In this document: positions 41,150 to 48,387 of the stretch, one piece after another
Layout: each line of letters begins with the position of its first letter
Position numbering within the stretch: position 1 is the stretch's first letter
DNA from: JADFUS01 sp964600025
GTDB taxonomy: Bacteria > Bacteroidota > Bacteroidia > Bacteroidales > Rikenellaceae
Reading direction: 5' to 3'
DNA: 48,387 nucleotides
Assembly: GCA_964600025.1 (NCBI GenBank)
Contig: CAZRHJ010000010.1
Span: 1-48,387 of the forward strand
Position numbers and translations under genes: made by a program
The notes under the pieces: model-generated
Told to the model about the DNA's origin: nothing
What the model saw: the letters and a program-made list of their open reading frames with translations, nothing else
Databases searched by the model: none

Positions 41150-42340
41150 TTATTTGATAACGCCAAGTTCTTTACCAACTTTTGTAAATGCAGCAACGCA
41201 TTTTTCCAAATGTGCTCTTTCGTGAGCAGCAGAAACTTGAACACGAATACGTGCTTGGTCTTTTGGAACAACTGGGTAATAGAAACCTGTTACGTAGATA
41301 CCTTCGTCAATCATTTTGCGAGCAAAGTCTTGTGAAAGTTTTGCATCATACAACATAACTGCACAAATTGCAGATTGTGTAGGTTTGATGTCAAATCCTG
41401 CTTCTTTCATTGCACCAACAAAATATTTAACATTTGTCATAAGTTTGTCGTGAATTTCGTTTGATGCCTCTAACATTTCAAATACTTTCAATGAAGCACC
41501 TACTACAACAGGAGGAATTGAGTTAGAGAACAAATATGGACGAGAGCGTTGGCGTAGCATATCAATGATTTCTTTGCGACCAGTAGTGTAACCACCAACT
41601 GCACCACCAAATGCTTTGCCAAGTGTGCCAGTCAAAATATCTACTTTGCCACGTAGGTTGTATTGTTCTGTAACACCACGACCAGTAGCACCACATACAC
41701 CAGCTGAGTGACATTCATCAACCATTACAAGTGCATCGTATTTTTCTGCCAAACGATTAATCTCGTCAAGTGGAGCAACGTTGCCGTCCATTGAGAATAC
41801 GCCGTCAGTAACGATAATTCTAAATCTTTGTGCTTGTGCAAGTTTAAGTTGCTCTTCCAAGTCTTTCATATCAGCGTTAGCGTATCTGTAACGTTTTGCT
41901 TTACACAAACGAACGCCGTCGATAATTGAAGCGTGGTTCAAAGCATCAGAGATGATAGCATCTTCTTCGCCAAAGATTGGTTCAAATACACCACCGTTTG
42001 CATCAAAACAAGCTGCATATAATATAGTGTCTTCTGTACCAAAATAATTAGCAATAGCTTTTTCAAGTTGTTTGTGAATATCTTGTGTACCACAGATAAA
42101 ACGAACAGATGACATACCGTATCCTCTTTCGTCCATCATTTTTTTACCAGCCTCGATTAATTCAGGTCTGTCTGAAAGTCCAAGGTAGTTGTTTGCACAG
42201 AAGTTTAGAACATCTTGATTGCCATTAACTTTGATAGCTGCATTTTGAGGTGATGTGATTAATCTTTCCTCTTTGTACAAACCTGCTGCTTTGATTGCAC
42301 TAAGCTCATCTTGCAGGTGTTGTTGAAGTTTACCGTACAT
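41150..42340 (-). CDS. kbl: Glycine C-acetyltransferase (2-amino-3-ketobutyrate CoA ligase)
   Basis: 396 residues, full length. NFCANNYLGLSDRPELIEAG, GYGMSSVRFICGTQDIHKQL, VDECHSAGVCGATGRGV and DILTGTLGKAFGGAVGGY with the PLP lysine identify Kbl within the alpha-oxoamine synthases. Together with threonine dehydrogenase it cleaves threonine to glycine and acetyl-CoA; no tdh gene is adjacent. Confidence 0.95.
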   Translation of the reverse strand: MYGKLQQHLQDELSAIKAAGLYKEERLITSPQNAAIKVNGNQDVLNFCANNYLGLSDRPELIEAGKKMMDERGYGMSSVRFICGTQDIHKQLEKAIANYFGTEDTILYAACFDANGGVFEPIFGEEDAIISDALNHASIIDGVRLCKAKRYRYANADMKDLEEQLKLAQAQRFRIIVTDGVFSMDGNVAPLDEINRLAEKYDALVMVDECHSAGVCGATGRGVTEQYNLRGKVDILTGTLGKAFGGAVGGYTTGRKEIIDMLRQRSRPYLFSNSIPPVVVGASLKVFEMLEASNEIHDKLMTNVKYFVGAMKEAGFDIKPTQSAICAVMLYDAKLSQDFARKMIDEGIYVTGFYYPVVPKDQARIRVQVSAAHERAHLEKCVAAFTKVGKELGVIK

Positions 42341-42379
42341 ATTATTATATTTTTAAAAATTTAGTTCTTATTTAGACCC

Positions 42380-42387
42380 CAAAATTA
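42380..42387 (-). promoter_or_regulatory. -7 element ahead of kbl
   Basis: TAATTTTG on the - strand, about 40 bp before the kbl ATG; no clear TTTG at -33. Confidence 0.35.
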
Positions 42388-42590
42388 GTAATTATTTACT
42401 TAAATTGTACCTTTTTTGTATTTTTTTTTAATTTTTAACGAAAATAGAGTGAAACCTTTTTTTTGAGCATATTTGTCAAATATTTAGGAAAAAAATAAAC
42501 TTTTATTAGTAGTGTTGTATAATATTTATACATCTTTTTTTGTTATACAGGAGTAAAGTAAATAATTAAATATTTAATATTATATAGTGT

Positions 42591-43274
42591 ATGAATAAAA
42601 CAAAATTAGTGCAAAAGTCAAGAGTTAAAGTGCAATCCACTCGTAGCACAATACTCTCAACATCAAATGAAATGATATCCGAAGTCGGTATGCCCGATTT
42701 TAAGATTGATGTTCTGTCTATGACATTGGGTATAAGTCCGGGTAATATTACTTATCATTTTCACAAAAAAGAAGATATTGCAAGTGCATTATGGGATATG
42801 GTTAAATCACAAGTTGCTCTTTCTGTGAGTGGGTATATCACTCCATTGCTTGATGTGAAACAGTTGTTTTTGTTGTTGAGAACAATCTATAATGATACTT
42901 ATGAGTATAGGGGTGTAATTGCTTATAAATTAGGTGATTTGAAAATATTGTCGGATACGATAGATAATATTGCCGAAAATGAGGGGAAAGACTTTTTTAG
43001 TAAAAATATCAGTACAATAATCGAACTGTTGTCTATTAATGCTTTGATTAAAAAGGATATTACAGAGGTTGAAATGGAGAATTTGAAACATACGTTGGTT
43101 CATATGTTTTTCTGGGGTTTCTTGGATAAAGAAAATCTTGACCTTTCTAAGCAGGATTTTGAAAAAGCTAAAAGTAGATTTGCGTGTAGCGTGCTTGACC
43201 CTATTTGTCCAATGCTTACCGAAAGCGGAATGATGCAGTTTAATAGTGTTATGTCTGTATTATCAGTAGAATAA
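42591..43274 (+). CDS. TetR-like transcriptional regulator (first of two paralogues)
   Basis: 227 residues. The N-terminal helix-turn-helix includes RSTILSTSNEMISEVGMPDF and LGISPGNITYHFHKKEDI, the recognition-helix region of TetR proteins. The C-terminal ligand/dimer domain begins about residue 75 and contains a TYEYRGVIAYKLGDLK motif shared with the paralogue at 43707. Ligand and targets unknown. Divergent from kbl across a 250-bp gap. Confidence 0.78.
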   Translation: MNKTKLVQKSRVKVQSTRSTILSTSNEMISEVGMPDFKIDVLSMTLGISPGNITYHFHKKEDIASALWDMVKSQVALSVSGYITPLLDVKQLFLLLRTIYNDTYEYRGVIAYKLGDLKILSDTIDNIAENEGKDFFSKNISTIIELLSINALIKKDITEVEMENLKHTLVHMFFWGFLDKENLDLSKQDFEKAKSRFACSVLDPICPMLTESGMMQFNSVMSVLSVE

Positions 43275-43276
43275 AA

Positions 43277-43430
43277 ATAGTATTGTCTGCTAAAAACGAA
43301 ACTCGCCTATCTTGTCTATTTCACCGATGCTCATAACTCACGTACGTCAGTACGCTACGTTATATATGCAAAATAGCCTAAGAGATCCGAGTTTATTGGG
43401 AGCTGGTAAAATTTTTACCAGGCAGCAATA
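43277..43430. mobile_element. Fold-back MITE-like element, copy C
   Basis: About 154 bp bounded by ATAGTATTGTCTGCTAA and TTTTTACCAGGCAGCAATA. Nearly identical to the left half of copy A (68 bp exact match) but with the centre altered (GACCATCA replaced by a shorter stretch) and the AT-rich right half of copy A missing. Palindromic; no ORF. Confidence 0.78.
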
Positions 43431-43437
43431 AATAAAA

Positions 43438-43692
43438 ATTAGTATTATCCGCTAATTAGAAAACTTTATATCTTATATGTTTTGCCGATACTCATAATTA
43501 ACGTACGCAAGTGCTCTCTGTTGTGATTATCAGAAAAATACCATTAGAGATTTTAGTTTATTAGAAACTTTAACGACTTATAAATAATAAAAATAAGATA
43601 TTATTTACAAATTGTTTATGTGTTGTGTTGCTTTAAGAATTCAAACAGCAATATTTAATAATGTTTCTTAAACTTTTTATCGGATAGCAATA
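43438..43692. mobile_element. Fold-back MITE-like element, copy D
   Basis: About 255 bp, starting about 8 bp after copy C with ATTAGTATTATCCGCTAA and ending TTTTTATCGGATAGCAATA. Same layout as copy A (palindromic left half with CTCATAA...GTACG core, AT-rich right half) but diverged by many substitutions, so older. It ends 14 bp before the next TetR gene. Confidence 0.7.
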
Positions 43693-43706
43693 AAAAGATT
43701 ATTATT

Positions 43707-44369
43707 ATGAAAACTAAAAAAGATTATTCAACTCGTGAGATTATTATTTCTGAGGCAGTTGAGATGTTGAATGAAGTAGGTATGGTGGATTTTAGGATAG
43801 ACGATTTGGCAAAACGACTAAACCTAAGCCCTGGAAATATTACTTACCATTTTTCAAAAAAGGAAGAATTATCGAATGCAATTTGGCATAAATTCTGTGA
43901 AAGATTGCTTTCCTTAGATATTATGATTACAAAAATTATTGACCTGAAACAGTTTTTCTTGTATTTGAAATCTGTTTTAGATGTTATTTATGATTATAGA
44001 GGTATCGTGATGTATCGTAGTGGAGATATTAGACAACTATTTAAAGACTATGATGACGAAAAGTCTTATCATAAGATAATAGATAAGGATTTGAATTTGG
44101 TATTTGATTATTTTATTGCTAATTCATTATTTGAAGAAAATATAAAACCTTCACAAAGAGAATTGGTAAACAAAACTGTGTCTAAATTGATTTTAATGTG
44201 GCTTAATAGAGAACTATTGTATAGAGGAATGGTGTCTGTTGAAGATGTTAATCGTAAAATAAATGAGAATGTACTTCTTATTTTGCAAAACTATACAAGG
44301 TATTTCACTGCCGATGCAAAAAGACAATATACAGAACTTGTTGCTACTTTTGAAAAAGATAATGCTTAG
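43707..44369 (+). CDS. TetR-like transcriptional regulator (second paralogue)
   Basis: 220 residues. HTH region TREIIISEAVEMLNEVGMVD and LNLSPGNITYHFSKKEEL; the C-terminal domain has VIYDYRGIVMYRSGDIRQL, parallel to the first paralogue. The two clearly arose by duplication but are now well diverged. The ATG follows element copy D by 14 bp, so the promoter must lie in or before the element. Confidence 0.78.
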   Translation: MKTKKDYSTREIIISEAVEMLNEVGMVDFRIDDLAKRLNLSPGNITYHFSKKEELSNAIWHKFCERLLSLDIMITKIIDLKQFFLYLKSVLDVIYDYRGIVMYRSGDIRQLFKDYDDEKSYHKIIDKDLNLVFDYFIANSLFEENIKPSQRELVNKTVSKLILMWLNRELLYRGMVSVEDVNRKINENVLLILQNYTRYFTADAKRQYTELVATFEKDNA

Positions 44370-44408
44370 GCTTAGGTAGCAAAGAAAAAATTATTTGTTG
44401 GTTATTGA

Positions 44409-44444
44409 GGGAATTTCGGGAAACTTTTGTTTTTTGAAATTCCC
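44409..44444. repeat. 9-bp inverted repeat downstream of the second TetR gene
   Basis: GGGAATTTC (44409-44417) and GAAATTCCC (44436-44444) around an 18-nt T-rich loop. Possible operator or weak terminator. Confidence 0.4.
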
Positions 44445-44492
44445 AAATTTGTTTGCCAAATGTTTTGCTACTTGGCGGTAAAGATGATTTTT

Positions 44493-44528
44493 AAAAAGGT
44501 TTGGTACGATTGTACCAAACCTTTTTTC
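44493..44528 (+). terminator. Terminator after the second TetR gene
   Basis: AAAGGTTTGGTAC (44495-44507) and GTACCAAACCTTT (44512-44524) form a perfect stem with loop GATT, followed by TTTCTG. The A-rich left flank could also stop - strand transcripts from dut. Confidence 0.85.
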
Positions 44529-44623
44529 TGTTTTTCGCTTAGCTCACTTTAAATGCGATAAGACTGAACTTTTAGCATTTGCGAAATAGGCAATATAAGA
44601 GAGTTTTGTTTTAGAGGATTGTG

Positions 44624-45058
44624 CTATTTTTTGCCAGTTGAGCCAAAGCCTCCTTCTCCTCGTGCAGTTTCGGATAACTCATTTACTTCCTCCCATTGTA
44701 TTTGCTCGTGCTTGGCAAGTACCATTTGGGCAACTCTTTCTTCGGGTTTAAGAGTATATACTTCGTTTGAAATATTTGCTAAAATGACTTTTATTTCTCC
44801 TCGATAGTCTGCATCAATAGTGCCAGGGGAGTTTAGTACCGTTAGTCCAAATTTTGCTGCCAATCCGCTTCGTGGTCTGACTTGTATTTCATAACCTACT
44901 GGTATTTCAACATACAGACCAGTTGGAATTAATGCTCTTTCGAGAGGTTTAATTTCTATTTCTTCGCTAATATCCGCTCTGATATCTAATCCAGCAGCCG
45001 AGATTGTTTCGTATTTTGGAAGTTGGTTTTTGGATTTGTTAATTACTTTTACAATCAT
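44624..45058 (-). CDS. dut: dUTP diphosphatase
   Basis: 144 residues, trimeric dUTPase. The five motifs are present: AGLDIRAD, RPRSGLAAKFG, GTIDADYRGEI with the catalytic Asp, ERVAQMVLAKHE and RGEGGFGSTGK. Hydrolyses dUTP to dUMP. Its ATG overlaps the stop of the flippase gene by four bases, so the two are co-translated despite unrelated roles. Confidence 0.97.
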   Translation of the reverse strand: MIVKVINKSKNQLPKYETISAAGLDIRADISEEIEIKPLERALIPTGLYVEIPVGYEIQVRPRSGLAAKFGLTVLNSPGTIDADYRGEIKVILANISNEVYTLKPEERVAQMVLAKHEQIQWEEVNELSETARGEGGFGSTGKK

Positions 45059-46530
45059 TTTTTTATTCTTTTTAGTATTTTTTCACGATAGCTTACCCAT
45101 ATTACAAAACTTAGAAGTAGGGCAGTGTTTAGTGTGTTGTCTAATATCCAACTGTCTAATTTTATGTTGTTCCCCATAGCAAATAGTACAAATGTTAGCA
45201 AACTATATTCTAATATTCTTTTTAAATCATATTTGATAGGGTAGTGCTTTTGGTTCAGATAATAGCTATAAGCTACCATTGACAACATACTTAGCATTTT
45301 TGCAATAGCTGCCGAGGTGTAACCCATCGACGACATAAATATCATATTGAAACCAATGTTTACGCTTAGTCCTATTATTGTAATAGTTAGTGCAAAGTGT
45401 GTTTTTTCGATAAATTTGTACCAAAAAGATAAGTTTAATTGTAGTCCCAAGAGTATGTTTGCGATAAGCAATATAGGAATAAGATTTATTCCTCCTCGGA
45501 AATCTGAACCAACAAATTTTTCGAATATATCTATATATAGGGTAATGAAAAGAAAAATTGTTAGTGAGGAAATTACGAAAAACTTTGTTACTTCGGCGTT
45601 GTTCTCTTTGAAATCTTCTTTTTTCATCTTAGAAAGAAACAGTGGCTCGGCTGCGTAACGATACATTTGTGTAAAAATTACCATTAAACTCGCAATTTTG
45701 AGTGTAGCGGTATATATACCAATCTCACTAAGAGCCTTTGACTCTGGGATAAGTATTGCCATCATCTGGCGGTCGATAAATTCGTTGGCAGTGCCACTAA
45801 ACCCACTTATGAAAAGTGGAATGGAGAATATTAATATAGTTTTTAAAAGTTTTAGATTTATGCGAAATCTGAAATCTAAGTATGTTAGATATAAAAATAT
45901 TAATGTGGCAGTACTTGCAATCAAATTTGCAACAAATACATATCCTGCTCCAAAATTTTCAATCCACAGCCATTCAAATGATGGATTTTCTTTGATAAGA
46001 GGTAATACTGTATAGAAAAATATTACAAAAGTAACATTTATGAGTACTGAAACTGCTTTTAGTACTGTAAATTTGATACTTCGTTGTTCTTCCCTAAGTC
46101 TTGCAAAAGGCAGAGCGTTTATGGTATCTACTACAATTATTAGTGCAGATAGCATTATTATCTCTTTCGCAAAATTCATTGAGATAAGCGAATATATATT
46201 GTCTTGGAATAGATATATGGCAGTGAGAAACAATGCACATAAACATATCACAAAAGATAGTGATGTGTTGTAAACATCTCGTTTTTCCTTTGCACTTTCG
46301 TATTTGCCAGTAAACTTAAAAAAAGCATTTTCCATACCCATTGTCAATAATGACAGACCGAATGGAATTGTTGCATAGAAATATCCCATTACACCAAATT
46401 CCTCAGTGTTTAGGGCATAGTATGTTAAGTAAGGTGCTAATAAATAATTGATTAAGCGTGGAACTATTGTGCTTAATCCATATATTGCTGTTTGTCCTGC
46501 AAGTTTTCTAATCATTTTTTGTGTTTGCAA
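45055..46530 (-). CDS. Polysaccharide flippase/MATE-like membrane protein
   Basis: 491 residues with 14 predicted helices; the N-terminus LAGQTAIYGLSTIVPRLINY, then ALNTEEFGVMGYFYA, is typical of Bacteroidetes polysaccharide biosynthesis C-domain/MurJ-like transporters linked to dut in many genomes. It probably flips a lipid-linked glycan; the substrate is unknown. It is distinct in sequence from the Wzx at 15725. Confidence 0.85.
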   Translation of the reverse strand: MQTQKMIRKLAGQTAIYGLSTIVPRLINYLLAPYLTYYALNTEEFGVMGYFYATIPFGLSLLTMGMENAFFKFTGKYESAKEKRDVYNTSLSFVICLCALFLTAIYLFQDNIYSLISMNFAKEIIMLSALIIVVDTINALPFARLREEQRSIKFTVLKAVSVLINVTFVIFFYTVLPLIKENPSFEWLWIENFGAGYVFVANLIASTATLIFLYLTYLDFRFRINLKLLKTILIFSIPLFISGFSGTANEFIDRQMMAILIPESKALSEIGIYTATLKIASLMVIFTQMYRYAAEPLFLSKMKKEDFKENNAEVTKFFVISSLTIFLFITLYIDIFEKFVGSDFRGGINLIPILLIANILLGLQLNLSFWYKFIEKTHFALTITIIGLSVNIGFNMIFMSSMGYTSAAIAKMLSMLSMVAYSYYLNQKHYPIKYDLKRILEYSLLTFVLFAMGNNIKLDSWILDNTLNTALLLSFVIWVSYREKILKRIKK

Positions 46531-46543
46531 TTTTTTGAAGAAA

Positions 46544-46551
46544 CAAAGTTA
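46544..46551 (-). promoter_or_regulatory. -7 element of the flippase-dut operon
   Basis: TAACTTTG on the - strand, 14 bp before the ATG; a TTTA lies near -33. Divergent from the proS promoter. Confidence 0.4.
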
Positions 46552-46588
46552 TTATATTTTTTTTGATTATAAAATTTTTGCATCATAT

Positions 46589-46619
46589 TTTGTAACATTA
46601 AAATTGTTGCTTATCTTTG
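46589..46619 (+). promoter_or_regulatory. Promoter of proS
   Basis: TTTG (46589-46592), exactly 19 bp, TATCTTTG (46612-46619): a textbook Bacteroidetes promoter, 41 bp before the ATG. Confidence 0.8.
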
Positions 46620-46660
46620 CAATCTGTTTATCGTGAAAAAGTTAAAAAAATCTTTACATA

Positions 46661-48145
46661 ATGGCAAAAGTTTTAAAAGATGTTACCGACAGAGAAGAAA
46701 ACTACTCTGCGTGGTACAACAATTTAGTAGTTAAGGCAGGTTTGGCTGAAAACTCTGCTGTAAGAGGTTGTATGGTTATCAAACCATACGGTTACGCTCT
46801 TTGGGAAAATATGCAAAAAGAATTGGATTTTATGTTCAAAGAAACTGGACATCAAAATGCTTATTTTCCGATTTTTATCCCTAAGTCATTTTTAAGTAAA
46901 GAAGCTGACCACGTTGAGGGATTTGCAAAGGAATGTGCTGTTGTTACTCACTACCGTCTGAAAAATGACCCAGATGGTAAAGGTGTTGTTGTAGATCCAG
47001 AGGCAAAGCTTGAAGAAGAACTTATCGTGCGTCCAACATCTGAAACAATTATTTGGAACTCTTATAAAAATTGGATTCAATCTTATAGAGATTTACCTAT
47101 TCTTTGTAATCAATGGGCAAATGTTGTTCGTTGGGAAATGCGTACTCGTCTTTTCTTGCGTACAGCTGAGTTTTTGTGGCAAGAAGGTCATACTGCTCAC
47201 GCTACTCGTGAGGAGGCAGTTACAGAGGCTGAAACAATGATTGAAGTTTACCGTAAATTCGTTGAGGAGTTTTTGGCTGTTCCTGTAATTGTAGGACATA
47301 AATCCGACAGTGAACGTTTTGCTGGTGCTTTGGATACTCTTTGTATCGAGGCTTTGATGCAAGATGGAAAGGCTCTACAAGCTGGTACTTCTCACTTCTT
47401 AGGGCAAAATTTTGCAAAAGCATTTGACGTGCAGTTTGCAAACAAAGAAGGTAAATTGGATTACGTTTGGGCTACTTCTTGGGGTGTTTCTACTCGTTTG
47501 ATTGGTGCTTTGATTATGGCTCACTCTGATAATAATGGTTTGGTATTACCTCCAAAGGTTGCTCCTATTCACGTGGTGATGGTTCCTATCTATAAAGGCG
47601 AAGAACAATTACAAGTTGTTTCTTCTCGACTTAAAGAAATTGCTGCTGAGTTGAAATCAATGGGTGTTATCGTAAAAGTTGATGACAGAGATAATGTTCG
47701 TTCAGGATTTAAGTTTTCTGAGTATGAGTTGAAAGGCGTACCGGTTCGTGTCGCTCTTGGTGCTCGTGATATCGAGAATGGAACTATCGAGATTGCTCGT
47801 CGTGATACTTTGACAAAAGAAACTGTTTCGCAGGAGGGAGTGGCTGTGTATATCAAAAACCTACTTGACGAAATTCAAAATAATATGTTCCAAAAAGCAC
47901 TTGATTATCGTAGCTCTCACTTTACAAAAGTTGATACTTACGAAGAGTTTAAAGAAGTGCTTGATTCAAAAGGTGGATTTATCTATGCTCATTGGGACGG
48001 AACTACCGAGACTGAAAGTTTGATTAAAGAAGAAACTAAGGCAACTATTCGTTGTATTCCTTGTGATGACGATGTTGAGGCTGGTGTTTGTATGGTAACA
48101 GGCAAACCATCTGCTCGTAGAGTTGTTTTTGCACGTTCGTATTAA
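46661..48145 (+). CDS. proS: Prolyl-tRNA synthetase (short, archaeal/eukaryotic type)
   Basis: 494 residues. Lacks the editing insertion of the long bacterial ProS (about 570) and has the C-terminal extension of the archaeal/eukaryotic type, as in Bacteroidetes. Class II motifs: motif 2 WANVVRWEMRTRLFLRTAEF with LWQEGHTAH, motif 3 WGVSTRLIGALIMAH; anticodon-binding domain from about residue 285 (VVMVPIYKG). C-terminal zinc-site-like CIPCDDD...C residues are present. Confidence 0.97.
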   Translation: MAKVLKDVTDREENYSAWYNNLVVKAGLAENSAVRGCMVIKPYGYALWENMQKELDFMFKETGHQNAYFPIFIPKSFLSKEADHVEGFAKECAVVTHYRLKNDPDGKGVVVDPEAKLEEELIVRPTSETIIWNSYKNWIQSYRDLPILCNQWANVVRWEMRTRLFLRTAEFLWQEGHTAHATREEAVTEAETMIEVYRKFVEEFLAVPVIVGHKSDSERFAGALDTLCIEALMQDGKALQAGTSHFLGQNFAKAFDVQFANKEGKLDYVWATSWGVSTRLIGALIMAHSDNNGLVLPPKVAPIHVVMVPIYKGEEQLQVVSSRLKEIAAELKSMGVIVKVDDRDNVRSGFKFSEYELKGVPVRVALGARDIENGTIEIARRDTLTKETVSQEGVAVYIKNLLDEIQNNMFQKALDYRSSHFTKVDTYEEFKEVLDSKGGFIYAHWDGTTETESLIKEETKATIRCIPCDDDVEAGVCMVTGKPSARRVVFARSY

Positions 48146-48164
48146 TACAATATAGATATGGTTT

Positions 48165-48207
48165 AAAAACCTCAAAAGTTGCATTTTGTTACTTTTGAGG
48201 TTTTTTG
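48165..48207 (+). terminator. Terminator after proS
   Basis: AAAAACCTCAAAAGT (48165-48179) pairs perfectly with ACTTTTGAGGTTTTT (48191-48205) around an 11-nt loop, followed by Ts. Beyond it, to the window end, I see only AT-rich sequence without a gene. Confidence 0.9.
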
Positions 48208-48387
48208 TTTTTTATGGGTTTATTACTTTTCTCAAAAAAACCAAATTGACCAGTTAAAAAAATCATTCAGGTAGTAATATTGTAAAATATTGATACAAAG
48301 GGAGAAAGGGGAATGATAGGGAAAAAGTTTATAAAAAAGTCAAAAAAAAGATAAAAAAAGTTGCAAAAAAATTTGGAGATAAAAAAA

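Noticed and set aside
1..48387. tRNA or rRNA genes
   Set aside because: I saw no tRNA T-loop/acceptor patterns or rRNA segments; a covariance-model scan would settle it.
1..48387. Prophage, toxin-antitoxin or defence system
   Set aside because: No integrase, phage structural, nuclease-helicase or toxin-like genes; the accessory content is polysaccharide biosynthesis.

Overview
The window is about 48 kb of AT-rich bacterial chromosome from a member of the Bacteroidales, most likely an uncultivated gut or rumen lineage assembled from metagenomic data (a 100-N placeholder interrupts one repeat-rich gene). Evidence for the lineage: Bacteroidetes-type promoters (-33 TTTG, 18-20 bp, -7 TAnnTTTG, often exactly TATCTTTG), near absence of Shine-Dalgarno sites, an UpxY/NusG-like capsule antiterminator, a BspA-like LRR lipoprotein, a TolB-like 6-bladed propeller lipoprotein, PepSY-like lipoproteins, and a short archaeal/eukaryotic-type prolyl-tRNA synthetase.

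Layout. 1-79: tail of a broken gene, possibly ISAon1-type. 80-629: long leader with a (TTTG)9 repeat at the -33 position of a promoter. 630-6996: surface-polysaccharide chassis (membrane NDP-sugar 4,6-dehydratase, Wza-like export protein, Wzz-like chain-length protein, UpxY). 7276-23936: tightly packed biosynthetic cassette with a different codon dialect. It holds a LicC-like cytidylyltransferase fused to a PLP enzyme, a DUF4910 protein, a ulosonate module (SpsF-like, NeuB-like, KdsC-like), a candidate CMP-sugar transferase, an acyltransferase, LicD, Wzx, a CDP-6-deoxyhexose branch (RfbG, RmlC-like, RfbF, DegT aminotransferase), GT2, Wzy and GT4. 24258-27938: epimerase, WecA/WbpL-type initiating transferase, WbuC cupin, lipoprotein, beta-barrel protein. 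28339-32443: rmlA-rmlC-rmlB without rmlD, then a RluA-type pseudouridine synthase. 32566-34751: BspA-like protein split by the assembly gap. 35048-48145: ugd, AhpD-like protein, PepSY lipoprotein, small GNAT-like protein, rocD, propeller lipoprotein (-), kbl (-), two paralogous TetR regulators, dut and a second flippase (-), proS.

How it works together. The cassette encodes a Wzx/Wzy-dependent heteropolysaccharide. Precursors are a ulosonic acid (by analogy with the Bacteroides KDN pathway), a CDP-linked 6-deoxy amino sugar, and probably an amino-alcohol phosphate added by LicD. The epimerase and WecA-like enzyme start the repeat unit on undecaprenyl phosphate; Wzz and the Wza-like protein control length and export.

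The most interesting points. (i) The cassette is bracketed by gene remnants: a 30-codon tail at 7179-7271 and the beheaded N-terminus of a PglC/WbaP-type sugar transferase at 23938-24150. This looks like a cassette swap that discarded the incoming initiating transferase. (ii) A family of five fold-back, MITE-like intergenic elements (28.1, 34.8, 39.8, 43.3 and 43.4 kb) shares termini like TATTGTCCGCTAA / TTACCGGACAGCAATA and sits against promoters and gene ends. (iii) The cytidylyltransferase-PLP fusion paired with LicD suggests a self-contained route to an unusual phospho-amine decoration.
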